A stretch of 64,000 bases of DNA. It comes from Acinetobacter apis. Lineage in GTDB: Bacteria; Pseudomonadota; Gammaproteobacteria; Pseudomonadales; Moraxellaceae. The notes beneath the pieces are model-generated. The model had not been told where the DNA came from. It worked only from the letters and a program-made list of their open reading frames with translations, and made no database searches. This document shows, piece after piece, positions 37,599 to 46,727 of the stretch (position 1 is its first letter; every line of letters begins with the position of its first letter). The stretch covers positions 1,302,001 to 1,366,000 of the forward strand of contig NZ_FZLN01000001.1 of the NCBI RefSeq assembly GCF_900197575.1, read 5' to 3'. The translations under genes were made by a program, and so were the position numbers.

Positions 37599-38132
37599 AT
37601 GAAAAAACGTATTTCACATACAATACAAGGACTGTTTTTAGTTGCTGCAACTGTTGGTATCACCTTTCAAGCCCATGCAATGACGCCTGCACAAGAGCTC
37701 ATTAGCTTAACAGACGCCAATACACTAAACCGTACCTTTGACAGCTTAATTCCATCTTACCGCCAACGTTCAATTCAACTGGTGCAGCAGCATACAGGAC
37801 ACAGCCAATTAACTGCAAAGGATTTGGCAGTGGTTGATAAACTCACGCAAAGTATGCTTAGTACATCGCAAGATTACTTAAAACGCATGAACATTATGCA
37901 AAGCATCGAAGGTGTATATGCGACCTATTACACTGATCAAGAAATCCAAGCCTATTTACGTTTTTTAAAGTCCCCTGAAGGTCGCTCAATTATGAGTAAA
38001 AGAACCCAAATTAGTGGAGCAATCGATCAGCAAATTGCGATGTCTATTACCAACATTGCAAAAAGCGCAAGCTTCCAACAAACAATTAGCCAAAACATTC
38101 AGCGTATTTTGGCAGAATTACCAAAGAAATAA
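37599..38132 (+). CDS. DUF2059 periplasmic protein, third of three
   Basis: A 177-residue protein with a signal peptide ending FQAHA. It closely parallels the first copy: QLVQQHTGHSQLTAKD matches QLVRQYTGHNVLTTQD, and YATYYTDQEIQAYLRFLKSP followed by EGRSIMSKRTQI matches the conserved DUF2059 core. Its N-terminal start is at 37599 with weak upstream signals. The cluster of three paralogues suggests local duplication and separate divergence. No enzymatic motif is visible. Confidence 0.82.
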   Translation: MKKRISHTIQGLFLVAATVGITFQAHAMTPAQELISLTDANTLNRTFDSLIPSYRQRSIQLVQQHTGHSQLTAKDLAVVDKLTQSMLSTSQDYLKRMNIMQSIEGVYATYYTDQEIQAYLRFLKSPEGRSIMSKRTQISGAIDQQIAMSITNIAKSASFQQTISQNIQRILAELPKK

Positions 38133-38300
38133 TCTTCTACGCAACCAATACACTGTTTCATTGTGCACAGTAGGCTCAGATTCATAGTCCTTATGAATCT
38201 TGAATGCCTTTGCATCTGTATGTAGTAATTTGCAAGATTAAAACAGCATTTTCTTCATAATTGGCCTACGCTTAAAGTGACCAACAAGGACGTGAAGATC

Positions 38301-39491
38301 ATGCAAAGACACCTGTTATCATTTTTAAAATTGGGTTTTATCACACTCATCTATGGATGTAGCCTACAAACGCAAGCTCAAGCCTTACATCAAAATACCC
38401 CTCCCGATCCTATTCAAACTGTAATTACCAACGCATTCAAGCCATTAATGAATCAATACCATGTTCCTGGTATGGCCATTGGTATTATTTATAAAAACCA
38501 TATAAATCAGCAGTATTATGGTGTTCAATCTATAACAACTGCTACGCCTGTAACACCGCAAACCATATTCGAATTGGGATCAGTGAGTAAAATTTTCACA
38601 GCAACAGCAGGTGCTTATGCCAAACAACAAGGTAAAATATCTTTTCAAGATCATCCGAGTCAATATTGGCCTGCACTTAAACAAGCTCCGATTGATCAGC
38701 TCAACTTACTACAGCTTTTAACTTATACCAGTGGTCATTTAAGTTTACAGTTTCCAGAAACTGTAAAAACTGACCAACAAGTATTGAGCTACTTTAAAAA
38801 TTGGCAAATCAAAAATAAGCCCGGACAATACCGTCAATATTCAAATCCAAGTATTGGTTTATTTGGTCATTTAACTGCAAAGGCTGTAGGTATGCCTTTT
38901 ACAACTTGGTTAGAAGGTACGATTTTTCCACAACTTGAACTCAAAAACACCTATATCCAAGTGCCTTCCGACAAAATGAAAGACTATGCCTTGGGTTATG
39001 ACAGCAAAAACCGTCCCATTCGTGTGGATGCAGGTCCGTTTTCAGCAGAAGCTTATGGTGTTAAGTCGACATTGCCTGATTTATTACAGTTTTTAAAACT
39101 GAGTCTGCATCCAGAAACCAGCTCACCTTTAATGAAACAAGCCATTTTAGATACTCAACAAGGCTATTATAAAGTGGTAGGACATGACATGTATCAAGCC
39201 TTAGGTTGGGAAATGTTTGCATATCCAACTCGCCTTGAAACACTCACAGACAGTAATACAGAACAAATCATTTTTGAATCAAATGAAATGACTACTCATT
39301 TTTCTGAACCGCGTTCTAAAGTCTTTCATAAAACAGGGTCCACCAATGGCTTTGGCACATATTTATTTTTTGTTCCAAACGAGGACTTTGCACTGGTCAT
39401 GCTGATGAATAAACGTATTCCAAATCAAGAACGTATTAAAGCAGCTTACCGTGTGTTCACTGAATTAAAAAATCATCCTGCACTAAAATAA
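38301..39491 (+). CDS. ampC: Class C beta-lactamase, ADC-like
   Basis: A serine cephalosporinase of about 396 residues. Class C motifs: Ser94-Val-Ser-Lys97 (in ELGSVSKIFTATAGAYAKQQ), Tyr180-Ser-Asn182 (RQYSNPSIGLFG) and Lys344-Thr-Gly346 (HKTGSTNGFGTYLFF). Other stretches (TYTSG, KTDQQVLSYFKNW, AYGVKSTLPDLLQF, MLMNKRIPNQERIKAAY) match Acinetobacter-derived cephalosporinases closely in my memory. GTG 38277 is possible, but ATG 38301 gives a normal signal peptide. The signal contains LIYGC, an imperfect lipobox, as well as a standard TQAQA cleavage site, so a soluble periplasmic form is more likely. No IS element or ampR lies upstream. A hairpin terminator follows. Confidence 0.94.
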   Translation: MQRHLLSFLKLGFITLIYGCSLQTQAQALHQNTPPDPIQTVITNAFKPLMNQYHVPGMAIGIIYKNHINQQYYGVQSITTATPVTPQTIFELGSVSKIFTATAGAYAKQQGKISFQDHPSQYWPALKQAPIDQLNLLQLLTYTSGHLSLQFPETVKTDQQVLSYFKNWQIKNKPGQYRQYSNPSIGLFGHLTAKAVGMPFTTWLEGTIFPQLELKNTYIQVPSDKMKDYALGYDSKNRPIRVDAGPFSAEAYGVKSTLPDLLQFLKLSLHPETSSPLMKQAILDTQQGYYKVVGHDMYQALGWEMFAYPTRLETLTDSNTEQIIFESNEMTTHFSEPRSKVFHKTGSTNGFGTYLFFVPNEDFALVMLMNKRIPNQERIKAAYRVFTELKNHPALK

Positions 39492-39499
39492 TGTATAAA

Positions 39500-39523
39500 A
39501 AAACGCACCCCAAGGTGCGTTTT
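39500..39523. terminator. Bidirectional terminator between ampC and clpX
   Basis: AAAACGCACC at 39500-39509 pairs perfectly with GGTGCGTTTT at 39514-39523 around a four-base loop. The A and T runs on both sides let it work for both convergent genes. Confidence 0.88.
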
Positions 39524-39537
39524 AATTCTAACTACAA

Positions 39538-40836
39538 TTATTTATTGCCAACAACTTTTAATTCAGGCTCAGGTTCAACTTCTTGTTCTTTCGGCTGACG
39601 CTCTGGTTTGAACTCAGGCAATTTATTTTCTGAAATCACTTGATCATTAATAATCACTGTACCGACATCTTGGCGACTTGGTAAGTCATACATGGTATCA
39701 AGTAATACATTTTCTAAAATTGAGCGTAAACCACGTGCACCTGTGTTGTGTGCCAATGCTTTTTTCGCCACCGCACGAAGCGCAGCATCTTCAAAAATAA
39801 GATCCACATCTTCCATATCAAATAAATATTGATATTGACGTGTTAACGCATTTTTTGGCTCAGTCAAAATTTGCATTAATGCTTCTTCATCTAATTCTTC
39901 AAGCGTTGCAATCACAGGGAGACGACCAATAAACTCAGGGATTAAACCGAATTTCACAAGGTCTGTGGCTTCAACTTGACTAAATAGTTCCGAAACACGT
40001 TGGCGATCATCTTTTTTACTGACTTCTGCATTAAAGCCAATGCCGCCTTTTTCTTGACGTTGCTGAACAATTTTTTCTAAACCAGAAAACGCACCACCAC
40101 AAATAAACAATATATTTGAAGTATCGACTTGAATCAGTTCTTGCTGTGGATGCTTGCGTCCGCCTTGAGGTGGAATTGATGCCACAGTGCCTTCAATCAT
40201 TTTAAGTAAAGCTTGCTGTACCCCTTCCCCAGATACATCACGGGTAATGGATGGGTTTTCAGCTTTACGTGTGATTTTGTCAATCTCATCAATATAGATA
40301 ATGCCTTTTTGTGCTTTATCGACATCATAATCTGATTTTTGCAACAGCTTTTGGACGATGTTTTCAACATCTTCACCGACATAACCTGCCTCAGTGAGTG
40401 TTGTTGCATCTGCCATTGCAAAAGGAACATCTAATAAACGTGCTAATGTCTGTGCCAATAATGTTTTGCCCGATCCTGTTGGACCAATCAACAAAATATT
40501 ACTTTTCGCCAATTCAACTGCATCTTTTTTCTGCGTACTTTCAGATACTTTGAGGCGTTTATAGTGATTATATACCGCAACTGACAATGTTTTTTTCGCA
40601 GTGTCTTGTCCAATAACGTATTGATCAAGCGCAGCACGAATTTCTTGTGGTTTTGGTAACGGACGTGCTGACCAATCATTTGTATTGACTTGCTGACTTG
40701 TTTGCACTAAGTCTAAACATACATCTACGCATTCATTACAGATATATGCGTCCTCACCTGCGATCAATTTACCGACTTCTGCCTGTTTCTTTCCGCAAAA
40801 TGAACAGTTTTTTTGTCCTTGAGGATGGTCGGACAT
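39538..40836 (-). CDS. clpX: ATP-dependent unfoldase ClpX
   Basis: A 432-residue AAA+ subunit that unfolds substrates for ClpP. The N-terminal zinc domain has two CxxC pairs ([16 protein letters not shown] and [10 protein letters not shown]). The AAA core has Walker A GPTGSGKT, Walker [11 protein letters not shown], and the loop GGIGFNAEV, the Ile-Gly-Phe loop that docks on ClpP. C-terminal: [20 protein letters not shown]. An acidic, Pro/Glu-rich tail ends the protein. clpP is 27 bases upstream, so the two are co-transcribed. Confidence 0.97.
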   Translation of the reverse strand: MSDHPQGQKNCSFCGKKQAEVGKLIAGEDAYICNECVDVCLDLVQTSQQVNTNDWSARPLPKPQEIRAALDQYVIGQDTAKKTLSVAVYNHYKRLKVSESTQKKDAVELAKSNILLIGPTGSGKTLLAQTLARLLDVPFAMADATTLTEAGYVGEDVENIVQKLLQKSDYDVDKAQKGIIYIDEIDKITRKAENPSITRDVSGEGVQQALLKMIEGTVASIPPQGGRKHPQQELIQVDTSNILFICGGAFSGLEKIVQQRQEKGGIGFNAEVSKKDDRQRVSELFSQVEATDLVKFGLIPEFIGRLPVIATLEELDEEALMQILTEPKNALTRQYQYLFDMEDVDLIFEDAALRAVAKKALAHNTGARGLRSILENVLLDTMYDLPSRQDVGTVIINDQVISENKLPEFKPERQPKEQEVEPEPELKVVGNK

Positions 40837-40863
40837 ATTTACTCCAAATCACTAAATTTTAAT

Positions 40864-41469
40864 TTATGGGCGCTTATTAAGCACTGCGTCAACTAAACCA
40901 TAATCTTTGGCTGCTTGAGCAGTCATAAAATTATCACGGTCAGTGTCACGTGCTAGCGTTTCATAGTCTTGACCACTGTGCTCGGCCATTAAACGGTTTA
41001 AACGCTCTTTAATAAAAATAATTTCACGGGCATGAATTTCAATATCAGATGCCTGACCACGGAAACCGCCTAAAGGTTGATGAATCATCACACGTGCATT
41101 TTCTAAACAATAGCGCTTCCCTTTTGCACCGGCATTTAACAGAAAAGCACCCATTGATGCTGCCTGACCCATACAAATGGTAGAAACGTCTGGTTTAATA
41201 AACTGCATGGTGTCATAAATTGCCATCCCTGCTGTTACAGAACCGCCAGGTGAATTGATATACAAATGAATGTCTTTATCAGGATTTTCTGCTTCTAAAA
41301 ACAACATCTGCGCAACAATTAAATTGGCCATATTGTCTTCAACTTCGCCCGTTAAGAAAATTACGCGCTCGCGTAATAAACGAGAAAAAATATCAAAGGA
41401 ACGTTCCCCACGTGAGGACTGTTCAACAACCATCGGGACTAAAGCATTTTCTATATTTGGAACATACAT
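40864..41469 (-). CDS. clpP: ATP-dependent Clp protease proteolytic subunit
   Basis: A 201-residue serine protease that assembles as a tetradecamer with ClpX or ClpA. The catalytic serine is in [19 protein letters not shown], the histidine in [16 protein letters not shown], and the aspartate in [34 protein letters not shown] is the oxyanion and handle region. A short propeptide ([12 protein letters not shown]) is expected to be processed. Gene order tig-clpP-clpX is standard in this group. Confidence 0.97.
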   Translation of the reverse strand: MYVPNIENALVPMVVEQSSRGERSFDIFSRLLRERVIFLTGEVEDNMANLIVAQMLFLEAENPDKDIHLYINSPGGSVTAGMAIYDTMQFIKPDVSTICMGQAASMGAFLLNAGAKGKRYCLENARVMIHQPLGGFRGQASDIEIHAREIIFIKERLNRLMAEHSGQDYETLARDTDRDNFMTAQAAKDYGLVDAVLNKRP

Positions 41470-41625
41470 GGCTTTATTTTTTCCTAAATTCTTTTTGTCA
41501 CTTATCTTACGGTAACAATATGAGGTATATTAGCTGAAAATGCAAAGCGAATCCTGACTTTTATTACGCAGATTCTTTTGGAATCGTGCTGATTTTATAC
41601 AGGATTAACAATTTAACAACAGCAT

Positions 41626-41656
41626 AAAAAAAGGCGCGATTAAAGCGCCTTTTTTC
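41626..41656 (-). terminator. Terminator after tig
   Basis: An 11-bp stem (41627-41637 with 41645-41655) with core GGCGC/GCGCC flanked by an A run and a T run, 16 bases past the tig stop. It separates tig from clpP, which is further downstream on the same strand. Confidence 0.85.
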
Positions 41657-41671
41657 GGTTCAACACAACCA

Positions 41672-43012
41672 TTAACCTTGTTGTTGTTGACGAGCTTGTT
41701 GCTCTTTTAACAAGTCTTCATAAGAAATTTCTTTCTCAGTCACTTTTGCTGAAGCAAGAATATAGTCAACCACTTGGTCTTCTAAAATCACAGCTTCAAT
41801 TTGTGAACGCTGTTGCTGATCGTTTTTGAAATATTCAATCACTTCAGCTGGATCTTCATATGAAGTTGACATTTCATCGATATAAGCATCAACACGCGCT
41901 TGATCAACTTCAAGTTTCGCATTTGCAAGTACAGTGCTTACAAGTACACCTAGCTTCACTGAACGCGTTGCTTGTTCTTTAAATAAATCATCTGGCAACA
42001 TGCTTGCATCAAATGCATTTGCACCTTGAGCACCAAACTGTTGTGTGAATTGCTGAATCATTTGCTGACGTTGACGGTCAATTTCTTGAGCAACCATTGC
42101 ATTTGGTACTTCAATTTCATTGGCTGCAACCAATGCATCAAATGTTGCTGCTTTCACTTGATTACGTAAACCATTTTTCACTTCACGTTCCATATTTTTA
42201 CGAACGTCAGCTTTTAATTTATCTACGCCTTCACCTTCAGCTAAGCCAAAGATTTCTAAAAATTCAGCATCAACTTCAGGCAATTTTGCTTTTTCAACTT
42301 GCTTGAGTGTGATTTTGAATTGAGCAGCTTTTCCTGCAAGGTTTTCAGCTTGATAGTCTTCAGGGAAAGTTACATCAATAACTTTCTCTTCGCCACTCTT
42401 CATGCCAATGATGCCATCTTCAAAACCAGGAATCATTTGACCTGCGCCAAGCACAAGTTTGTAATCTTGCGCTGAACCGCCATCAAAGATTTCGCCATCA
42501 ATCGAACCTTCAAAGTCAAAAGTCACTTGCATGTCTTTTTTCGCCATGCCTTTGGTGTTGACCCAAGTTTGACGTTGTTTACGCAAGTTTTCGATCATTT
42601 GATCGACATCTTTATCTTTGATTTCTGAAATTTGACGTTCAACTTCTAAACCATCAAATGCTTTCACTTCAACTTCAGGATAAACTTCAACAGTCGCTTC
42701 ATACACTAATGCATCTTCAGTGTTTTCAACTTTTTCAATATTTGGCATACCAACAGCATTGATTTTTTCTTGTTGAATTGCTTCAAATACGGTATCACGA
42801 ATGATGTCATTCACAACTTCTTGATAAATACCTGCACCATATTCACGGCGTACAACATTTAAAGGAATTTTACCTTTACGGAAGCCGTTGATTTTTGCAG
42901 TTTTGGCAGTGCGCTTTAAACGAGCTTCAAATTGCTCATTAATACGGCCAGTCGGTACAGATACGTTTAAACGACGGGCAACGCCCGAAACAGCTTCAGT
43001 CGTTACTTGCAT
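41672..43012 (-). CDS. tig: Trigger factor
   Basis: A ribosome-associated chaperone and peptidyl-prolyl isomerase of about 446 residues. The ATG at 43010-43012 ([20 protein letters not shown]) is preceded by GAGGA, so the seven codons before it in the same frame are not used. The ribosome-docking motif is [17 protein letters not shown], the FKBP domain includes [18 protein letters not shown] and [17 protein letters not shown], and the rest is the helical arm domain with Gln-rich segments. Acts with ClpXP and DnaK on new chains. Confidence 0.96.
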   Translation of the reverse strand: MQVTTEAVSGVARRLNVSVPTGRINEQFEARLKRTAKTAKINGFRKGKIPLNVVRREYGAGIYQEVVNDIIRDTVFEAIQQEKINAVGMPNIEKVENTEDALVYEATVEVYPEVEVKAFDGLEVERQISEIKDKDVDQMIENLRKQRQTWVNTKGMAKKDMQVTFDFEGSIDGEIFDGGSAQDYKLVLGAGQMIPGFEDGIIGMKSGEEKVIDVTFPEDYQAENLAGKAAQFKITLKQVEKAKLPEVDAEFLEIFGLAEGEGVDKLKADVRKNMEREVKNGLRNQVKAATFDALVAANEIEVPNAMVAQEIDRQRQQMIQQFTQQFGAQGANAFDASMLPDDLFKEQATRSVKLGVLVSTVLANAKLEVDQARVDAYIDEMSTSYEDPAEVIEYFKNDQQQRSQIEAVILEDQVVDYILASAKVTEKEISYEDLLKEQQARQQQQG

Positions 43013-43449
43013 GGCTTCCTCTATTCTTTTCACAGGTGAGTAATAACAAAATTTTTAAAGTGGTGCATTATATTCTATACAACCAATATATACAAAGTTT
43101 TGCTGTATGTTTATCCATTTACGCCTAAAAAGGGGTAAAATAGAGTGAATAAGTGCTATTTTTGGCTTTTTTTATTCATTTCAAGCCAATTTCAACAAAG
43201 TTACTATTTGACCAGCACAACGCATATTTCCTGCTTCGCATGGTTACAAATTGTCTTTTTTTGTCACATTTTGATCATGATTGAAGCGTTATAATTAACG
43301 TGATACCTATTCACTTCATTATTTAGAAAACTGACTAGCCCGTCTCTTTTGTCTATTTCATAATTAAAATTAAAATCAGTGATTTAAATAACACTCAATT
43401 ACACATTTCATTAATTAAATAGTCTTAAATTGAGCTTAATTTATCAAAT
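43013..43449. other. Intergenic region between tig and piuA, tig-proximal part
   Basis: With the Fur-box part it makes a 637-base divergent gap. This half is AT-rich and must hold the tig promoter on the minus strand. A TATAAT at about 43290-43295 on the plus strand suggests an extra promoter or small transcript, but no ORF of note follows it. Nothing else was recognised. Confidence 0.4.
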
Positions 43450-43468
43450 AATAATGATTATTAATAAC
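43450..43468. promoter_or_regulatory. Fur-like box, distal, upstream of piuA
   Basis: Fourteen of 19 positions agree with the Fur consensus GATAATGATAATCATTATC, with an intact ATAATGAT core. It lies about 180 bases before piuA; a nearer box is at 43595-43613. AT-rich background weakens the case for this one. Confidence 0.5.
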
Positions 43469-43594
43469 GATTGCTTTATGGCGATCTATTGCTATTTAAA
43501 ATAACATATAAAATACTGATTTATAATGATTTTAATTCTATAAAATCCTTTTTTCATCCATGATTGAAGTTTTGCTATTTTCAAAGTATACCAA

Positions 43595-43613
43595 ATTAAC
43601 GATAATCATTTTT
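43595..43613. promoter_or_regulatory. Fur-like box, proximal, upstream of piuA
   Basis: Fourteen of 19 positions agree with the Fur consensus; the right half GATAATCATT is exact. Its end is 36 bases before the piuA ATG, where Fur would block transcription or early elongation. Together with the encoded siderophore receptor this strongly suggests iron repression. Confidence 0.7.
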
Positions 43614-43649
43614 ATTTAAGAATCGTTACATTTACTTACGAGTTGAAAC

Positions 43650-45917
43650 ATGTCCTTCATCAAATCACGTAAAAAGTTTGTCTCTTCTGCACTTGTCTCC
43701 TCTCTGTCTATGATTACAACAGCAGCGATTGCGCAGCAAGACCTTGCAGAACTACCAACGATTGAGTCACATAGCCATACTGAAGAAAAAGCACCATCGT
43801 TAAAAACAGATCAGTCAGCAAACCCAAGATTTTTAGCACCGTTGCGTGATACTGCAAAATCAGTAGATGTTATCTCATCAAAACTCATTGCAGATACGCA
43901 AGCCACAACTTTAAGTGATGCATTAAGAACAGTGCCAGGTGTGACTTTAGGTGCTGGTGAAGGTGGTAACCCCAATGGCGATCGTCCAATCATTCGTGGT
44001 TACAACTCTGAAAGTTCAATCTATGTTGATGGTGTGAGAAATGCGACATCTCAACAACGTGAAATGTTTGATGTTGATCAAGTGGAAGTTATTAAAGGAT
44101 CAGCATCCTCTTTAGGTGGTGCAGGTACAACAGGTGGTAGTATTAATATCATCAGTAAGCTCCCGAAAAAAGAAGACTTTATTCAAGGTTCAATTGGTCA
44201 AGGTACAGATGACTATCGTCGTATTGTTCTTGATGGCAATAAAAACTTTAACAATGGCATTGCTGCACGTGTTGTGGTGATGGGTCATCAAAATGATAAG
44301 CCAGGACAACGTAACGGCGCTGAATACAGTCGTGCAGGCATTGCCCCAAGTATTGTTTTTGGAACAGACTCTGCAACCAAAGCCACTTTCAGCTATTACT
44401 ATCTAAGAACAGATGATATTCCTGATTCAGGCGTACCCTATAGCAACCCAACAGGTGCAGGTACGGCAGGCAAACCTGTTAATGTTAAACAAGGCATTTT
44501 TTATGGCTTAAAGAACCGTGATTTCCAAAAACAAGAAAATCAAATCGGTACATTCAAGCTTGAACATACGTTTGACAACGGCTTTGTACTTGCCAATACA
44601 GCCACGTATACAGGCTCAAAAAACGATTATTCATGGACACAGCCTGATGACTCTCAAGGCAATGTGACCTATAACAAAGTATGGCGTCGTGCAAATAGCA
44701 ATATTTATGATACAGACGCATATGCTGACCAACTTTCACTGCGTGGCAAACTCAACACAGGACGTTTTGAACACCGTCTGAACATGGGTGTTGATTACAG
44801 CTATCAATCCACAGATCGCGGCAGTTATACCACCACCAACTCACTCACCGCTGCACAAGCGTGTGGTACAGGTGCCAATAAACTCAATCCAAATTATGGC
44901 ATTGGTACAAGCAATGGTTTTTGTACATCATTGACCAGTCCTAACCCATATGATGCATGGTCAAGCGATCGTGTTGGACATGGTGTTAGCTCAACTAAAA
45001 CCAGAAATATTGGTGTCTATTTACTTGATAATATTGAGCTGAGCCCACAATGGTTACTTGATTTAGGCGTACGTTGGGATCAATTTAATACCAAGCAAAC
45101 TGCATATGCGAGCGTAAGCGGTGCAACATATACGGTATTGTCCCCAAGCAGTATTAACAACGACAGTAAGTTCTTTACTTACAATGCAGGCTTAACGTTT
45201 AAACCTGTAGAGCAAGGCAGTATTTATGTAAGCTTTGCCACATCAGCAAACCCAGTTGGGATTAGCTCAGGTGATGGATCAGAAACCATTGCTGCTGCAT
45301 ATGCTGACTTATCTCCTGAGAAAGCACGTACTTATGAACTTGGTACAAAATGGGATTTATTGAACAGTCGTGCCAATGTTACCGCAGCTATATTTCGTAC
45401 CGAAAAACAAAATACTCGTATTGCTGTAAGCCCAATTCAATATACCAATGCAGGTGAAAGCCAAGTTGATGGCTTTGAGTTTGGCTTAAATGGCAATATC
45501 ACAGATGCTTGGGATGTTGCGCTAGGCTATAGCTATTTAGATGCAAAACAAACAGGCAATCCTGGTGTAAATACACGTAATGGTGTGGCATTAGATACGC
45601 AAGGTAAGCAATTACCCAATGTACCTAAAAACAGCTTTACATTGTGGAGCAATTACCGTGTGACACCAAAACTTAGCTTAGGCGGTGGTGTCGTTGCCAA
45701 TGACCGAGTTTACGGTAGTGCAACCAACAACTTATGGGTTCCAGGCTATACACGCTATGACCTTATGGCAAAATACATTGTAAATTCAAACATCGATTTA
45801 CAGTTAAATGTGAACAACGTAACTGATAAACGCTACTTCACCAAAGCATTTGCTGCGCATTATGCGACTGAAGCCGATGGACGAAATGCAGTATTGGCAT
45901 TGAACTTCAAATATTAA
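43650..45917 (+). CDS. piuA: TonB-dependent catecholate siderophore receptor, PiuA-like
   Basis: An outer-membrane receptor of 755 residues. Signal peptide: ALVSSLSMITTAAIA, then mature QQDLAELPT. The plug has RDTAKSVDVISSKLIADTQA, LSDALRTVPGVTLGAGEGG, RPIIRGYNSESSIYVDGVRN and VEVIKGSASSLGGAGTTGGS. The barrel ends EADGRNAVLALNFKY with a terminal aromatic residue. The PiuA/Fiu group imports ferric catecholates and catechol-bearing compounds; a PiuC-type hydroxylase follows, as in other Acinetobacter and Pseudomonas loci. Two Fur-like boxes lie upstream. Substrate assignment rests on family and neighbourhood. Confidence 0.9.
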   Translation: MSFIKSRKKFVSSALVSSLSMITTAAIAQQDLAELPTIESHSHTEEKAPSLKTDQSANPRFLAPLRDTAKSVDVISSKLIADTQATTLSDALRTVPGVTLGAGEGGNPNGDRPIIRGYNSESSIYVDGVRNATSQQREMFDVDQVEVIKGSASSLGGAGTTGGSINIISKLPKKEDFIQGSIGQGTDDYRRIVLDGNKNFNNGIAARVVVMGHQNDKPGQRNGAEYSRAGIAPSIVFGTDSATKATFSYYYLRTDDIPDSGVPYSNPTGAGTAGKPVNVKQGIFYGLKNRDFQKQENQIGTFKLEHTFDNGFVLANTATYTGSKNDYSWTQPDDSQGNVTYNKVWRRANSNIYDTDAYADQLSLRGKLNTGRFEHRLNMGVDYSYQSTDRGSYTTTNSLTAAQACGTGANKLNPNYGIGTSNGFCTSLTSPNPYDAWSSDRVGHGVSSTKTRNIGVYLLDNIELSPQWLLDLGVRWDQFNTKQTAYASVSGATYTVLSPSSINNDSKFFTYNAGLTFKPVEQGSIYVSFATSANPVGISSGDGSETIAAAYADLSPEKARTYELGTKWDLLNSRANVTAAIFRTEKQNTRIAVSPIQYTNAGESQVDGFEFGLNGNITDAWDVALGYSYLDAKQTGNPGVNTRNGVALDTQGKQLPNVPKNSFTLWSNYRVTPKLSLGGGVVANDRVYGSATNNLWVPGYTRYDLMAKYIVNSNIDLQLNVNNVTDKRYFTKAFAAHYATEADGRNAVLALNFKY

Positions 45918-45936
45918 TTGATTATCATTTTTATAA

Positions 45937-45960
45937 AGCAGCCTCTTTTGAGGCTGTTTT
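45937..45960 (+). terminator. Hairpin after piuA
   Basis: CAGCCTC at 45939-45945 pairs with GAGGCTG at 45950-45956 around TTTT, followed by a T run. It sits 20 bases after the piuA stop and before piuC, so it may end or attenuate the transcript. Confidence 0.7.
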
Positions 45961-46010
45961 ATTGAATATGCTCTTCAAGTCAACTTGATTCTCTGCGGAA
46001 AACCCTAGAT

Positions 46011-46694
46011 ATGATTCATCACATTCCACATGTACTTCATGTTGAACAAGTTCAGTACTTTCGTGAACGATTAAAACAAGCAACGTGGACTGATGGTAAA
46101 ACCACCACAGGTAATTTGTCAGCCTTGGTCAAAAATAACCAACAACTGCCTGTTGATCACCCAATTGCCAAAGAACTAGGTCAGCATATTTTAGATGCAC
46201 TTGCACAGTATCCGCTATTTTTATCAGCAGCATTGCCACTTGACATCATGCCGCCTTTTTTTAATCAATACGAAATTTCGCAAGCATTTGGTTTTCATGT
46301 CGACAATGCCATTCGGCATATGCCGCATTCCAATCAACGTATTCGCACAGATTTATCTTGCACGTTGTTTTTAAGCGATCCTACTGAGTATGATGGCGGA
46401 GAATTGGTTATTGAAGATACATATGGCTATCATGAAGCCAAGCTGCCTGCAGGAGATATGATTTTATATCCATCTACAAGCTTACATGAAGTATCTGCAA
46501 TTACATCAGGTTGCCGAGTTGCCTCTTTTTTTTGGTTACAGAGCATGATCCGTGATGACTCTAACCGACATATGCTATTTCAATTGGATCAATCGATTCA
46601 AAGCTTACGAGCCGAACAAGGTGATCAGCATCCGCAAGTTGTTCAACTGACAAGCCTGTATCATAATTTGATTCGCAAATGGGCTGAAATGTAA
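46011..46694 (+). CDS. piuC: Fe(II)/2-oxoglutarate dioxygenase PiuC (PKHD-type)
   Basis: A 227-residue cytosolic non-haem iron dioxygenase. The iron triad is visible: His96 and Asp98 in FGFHVDNAIRHMP and His159 in STSLHEVSAITSGCRVASFF, with the arginine that binds 2-oxoglutarate shortly after. DLSCTLFLSDPTEYDGGELV is the beta-strand core of the jelly-roll fold. PiuC is always found with PiuA-type receptors and is needed for use of some siderophores, but its substrate is not firmly known. The ATG at 46011 has a weak ribosome binding site. A second copy of GAT(A/T)ATCATTTTTAT occurs at 45920-45934. Confidence 0.9.
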   Translation: MIHHIPHVLHVEQVQYFRERLKQATWTDGKTTTGNLSALVKNNQQLPVDHPIAKELGQHILDALAQYPLFLSAALPLDIMPPFFNQYEISQAFGFHVDNAIRHMPHSNQRIRTDLSCTLFLSDPTEYDGGELVIEDTYGYHEAKLPAGDMILYPSTSLHEVSAITSGCRVASFFWLQSMIRDDSNRHMLFQLDQSIQSLRAEQGDQHPQVVQLTSLYHNLIRKWAEM

Positions 46695-46727
46695 GGCTTT
46701 CTTTCGGCGCGTTTAGGAGTTTGACCC

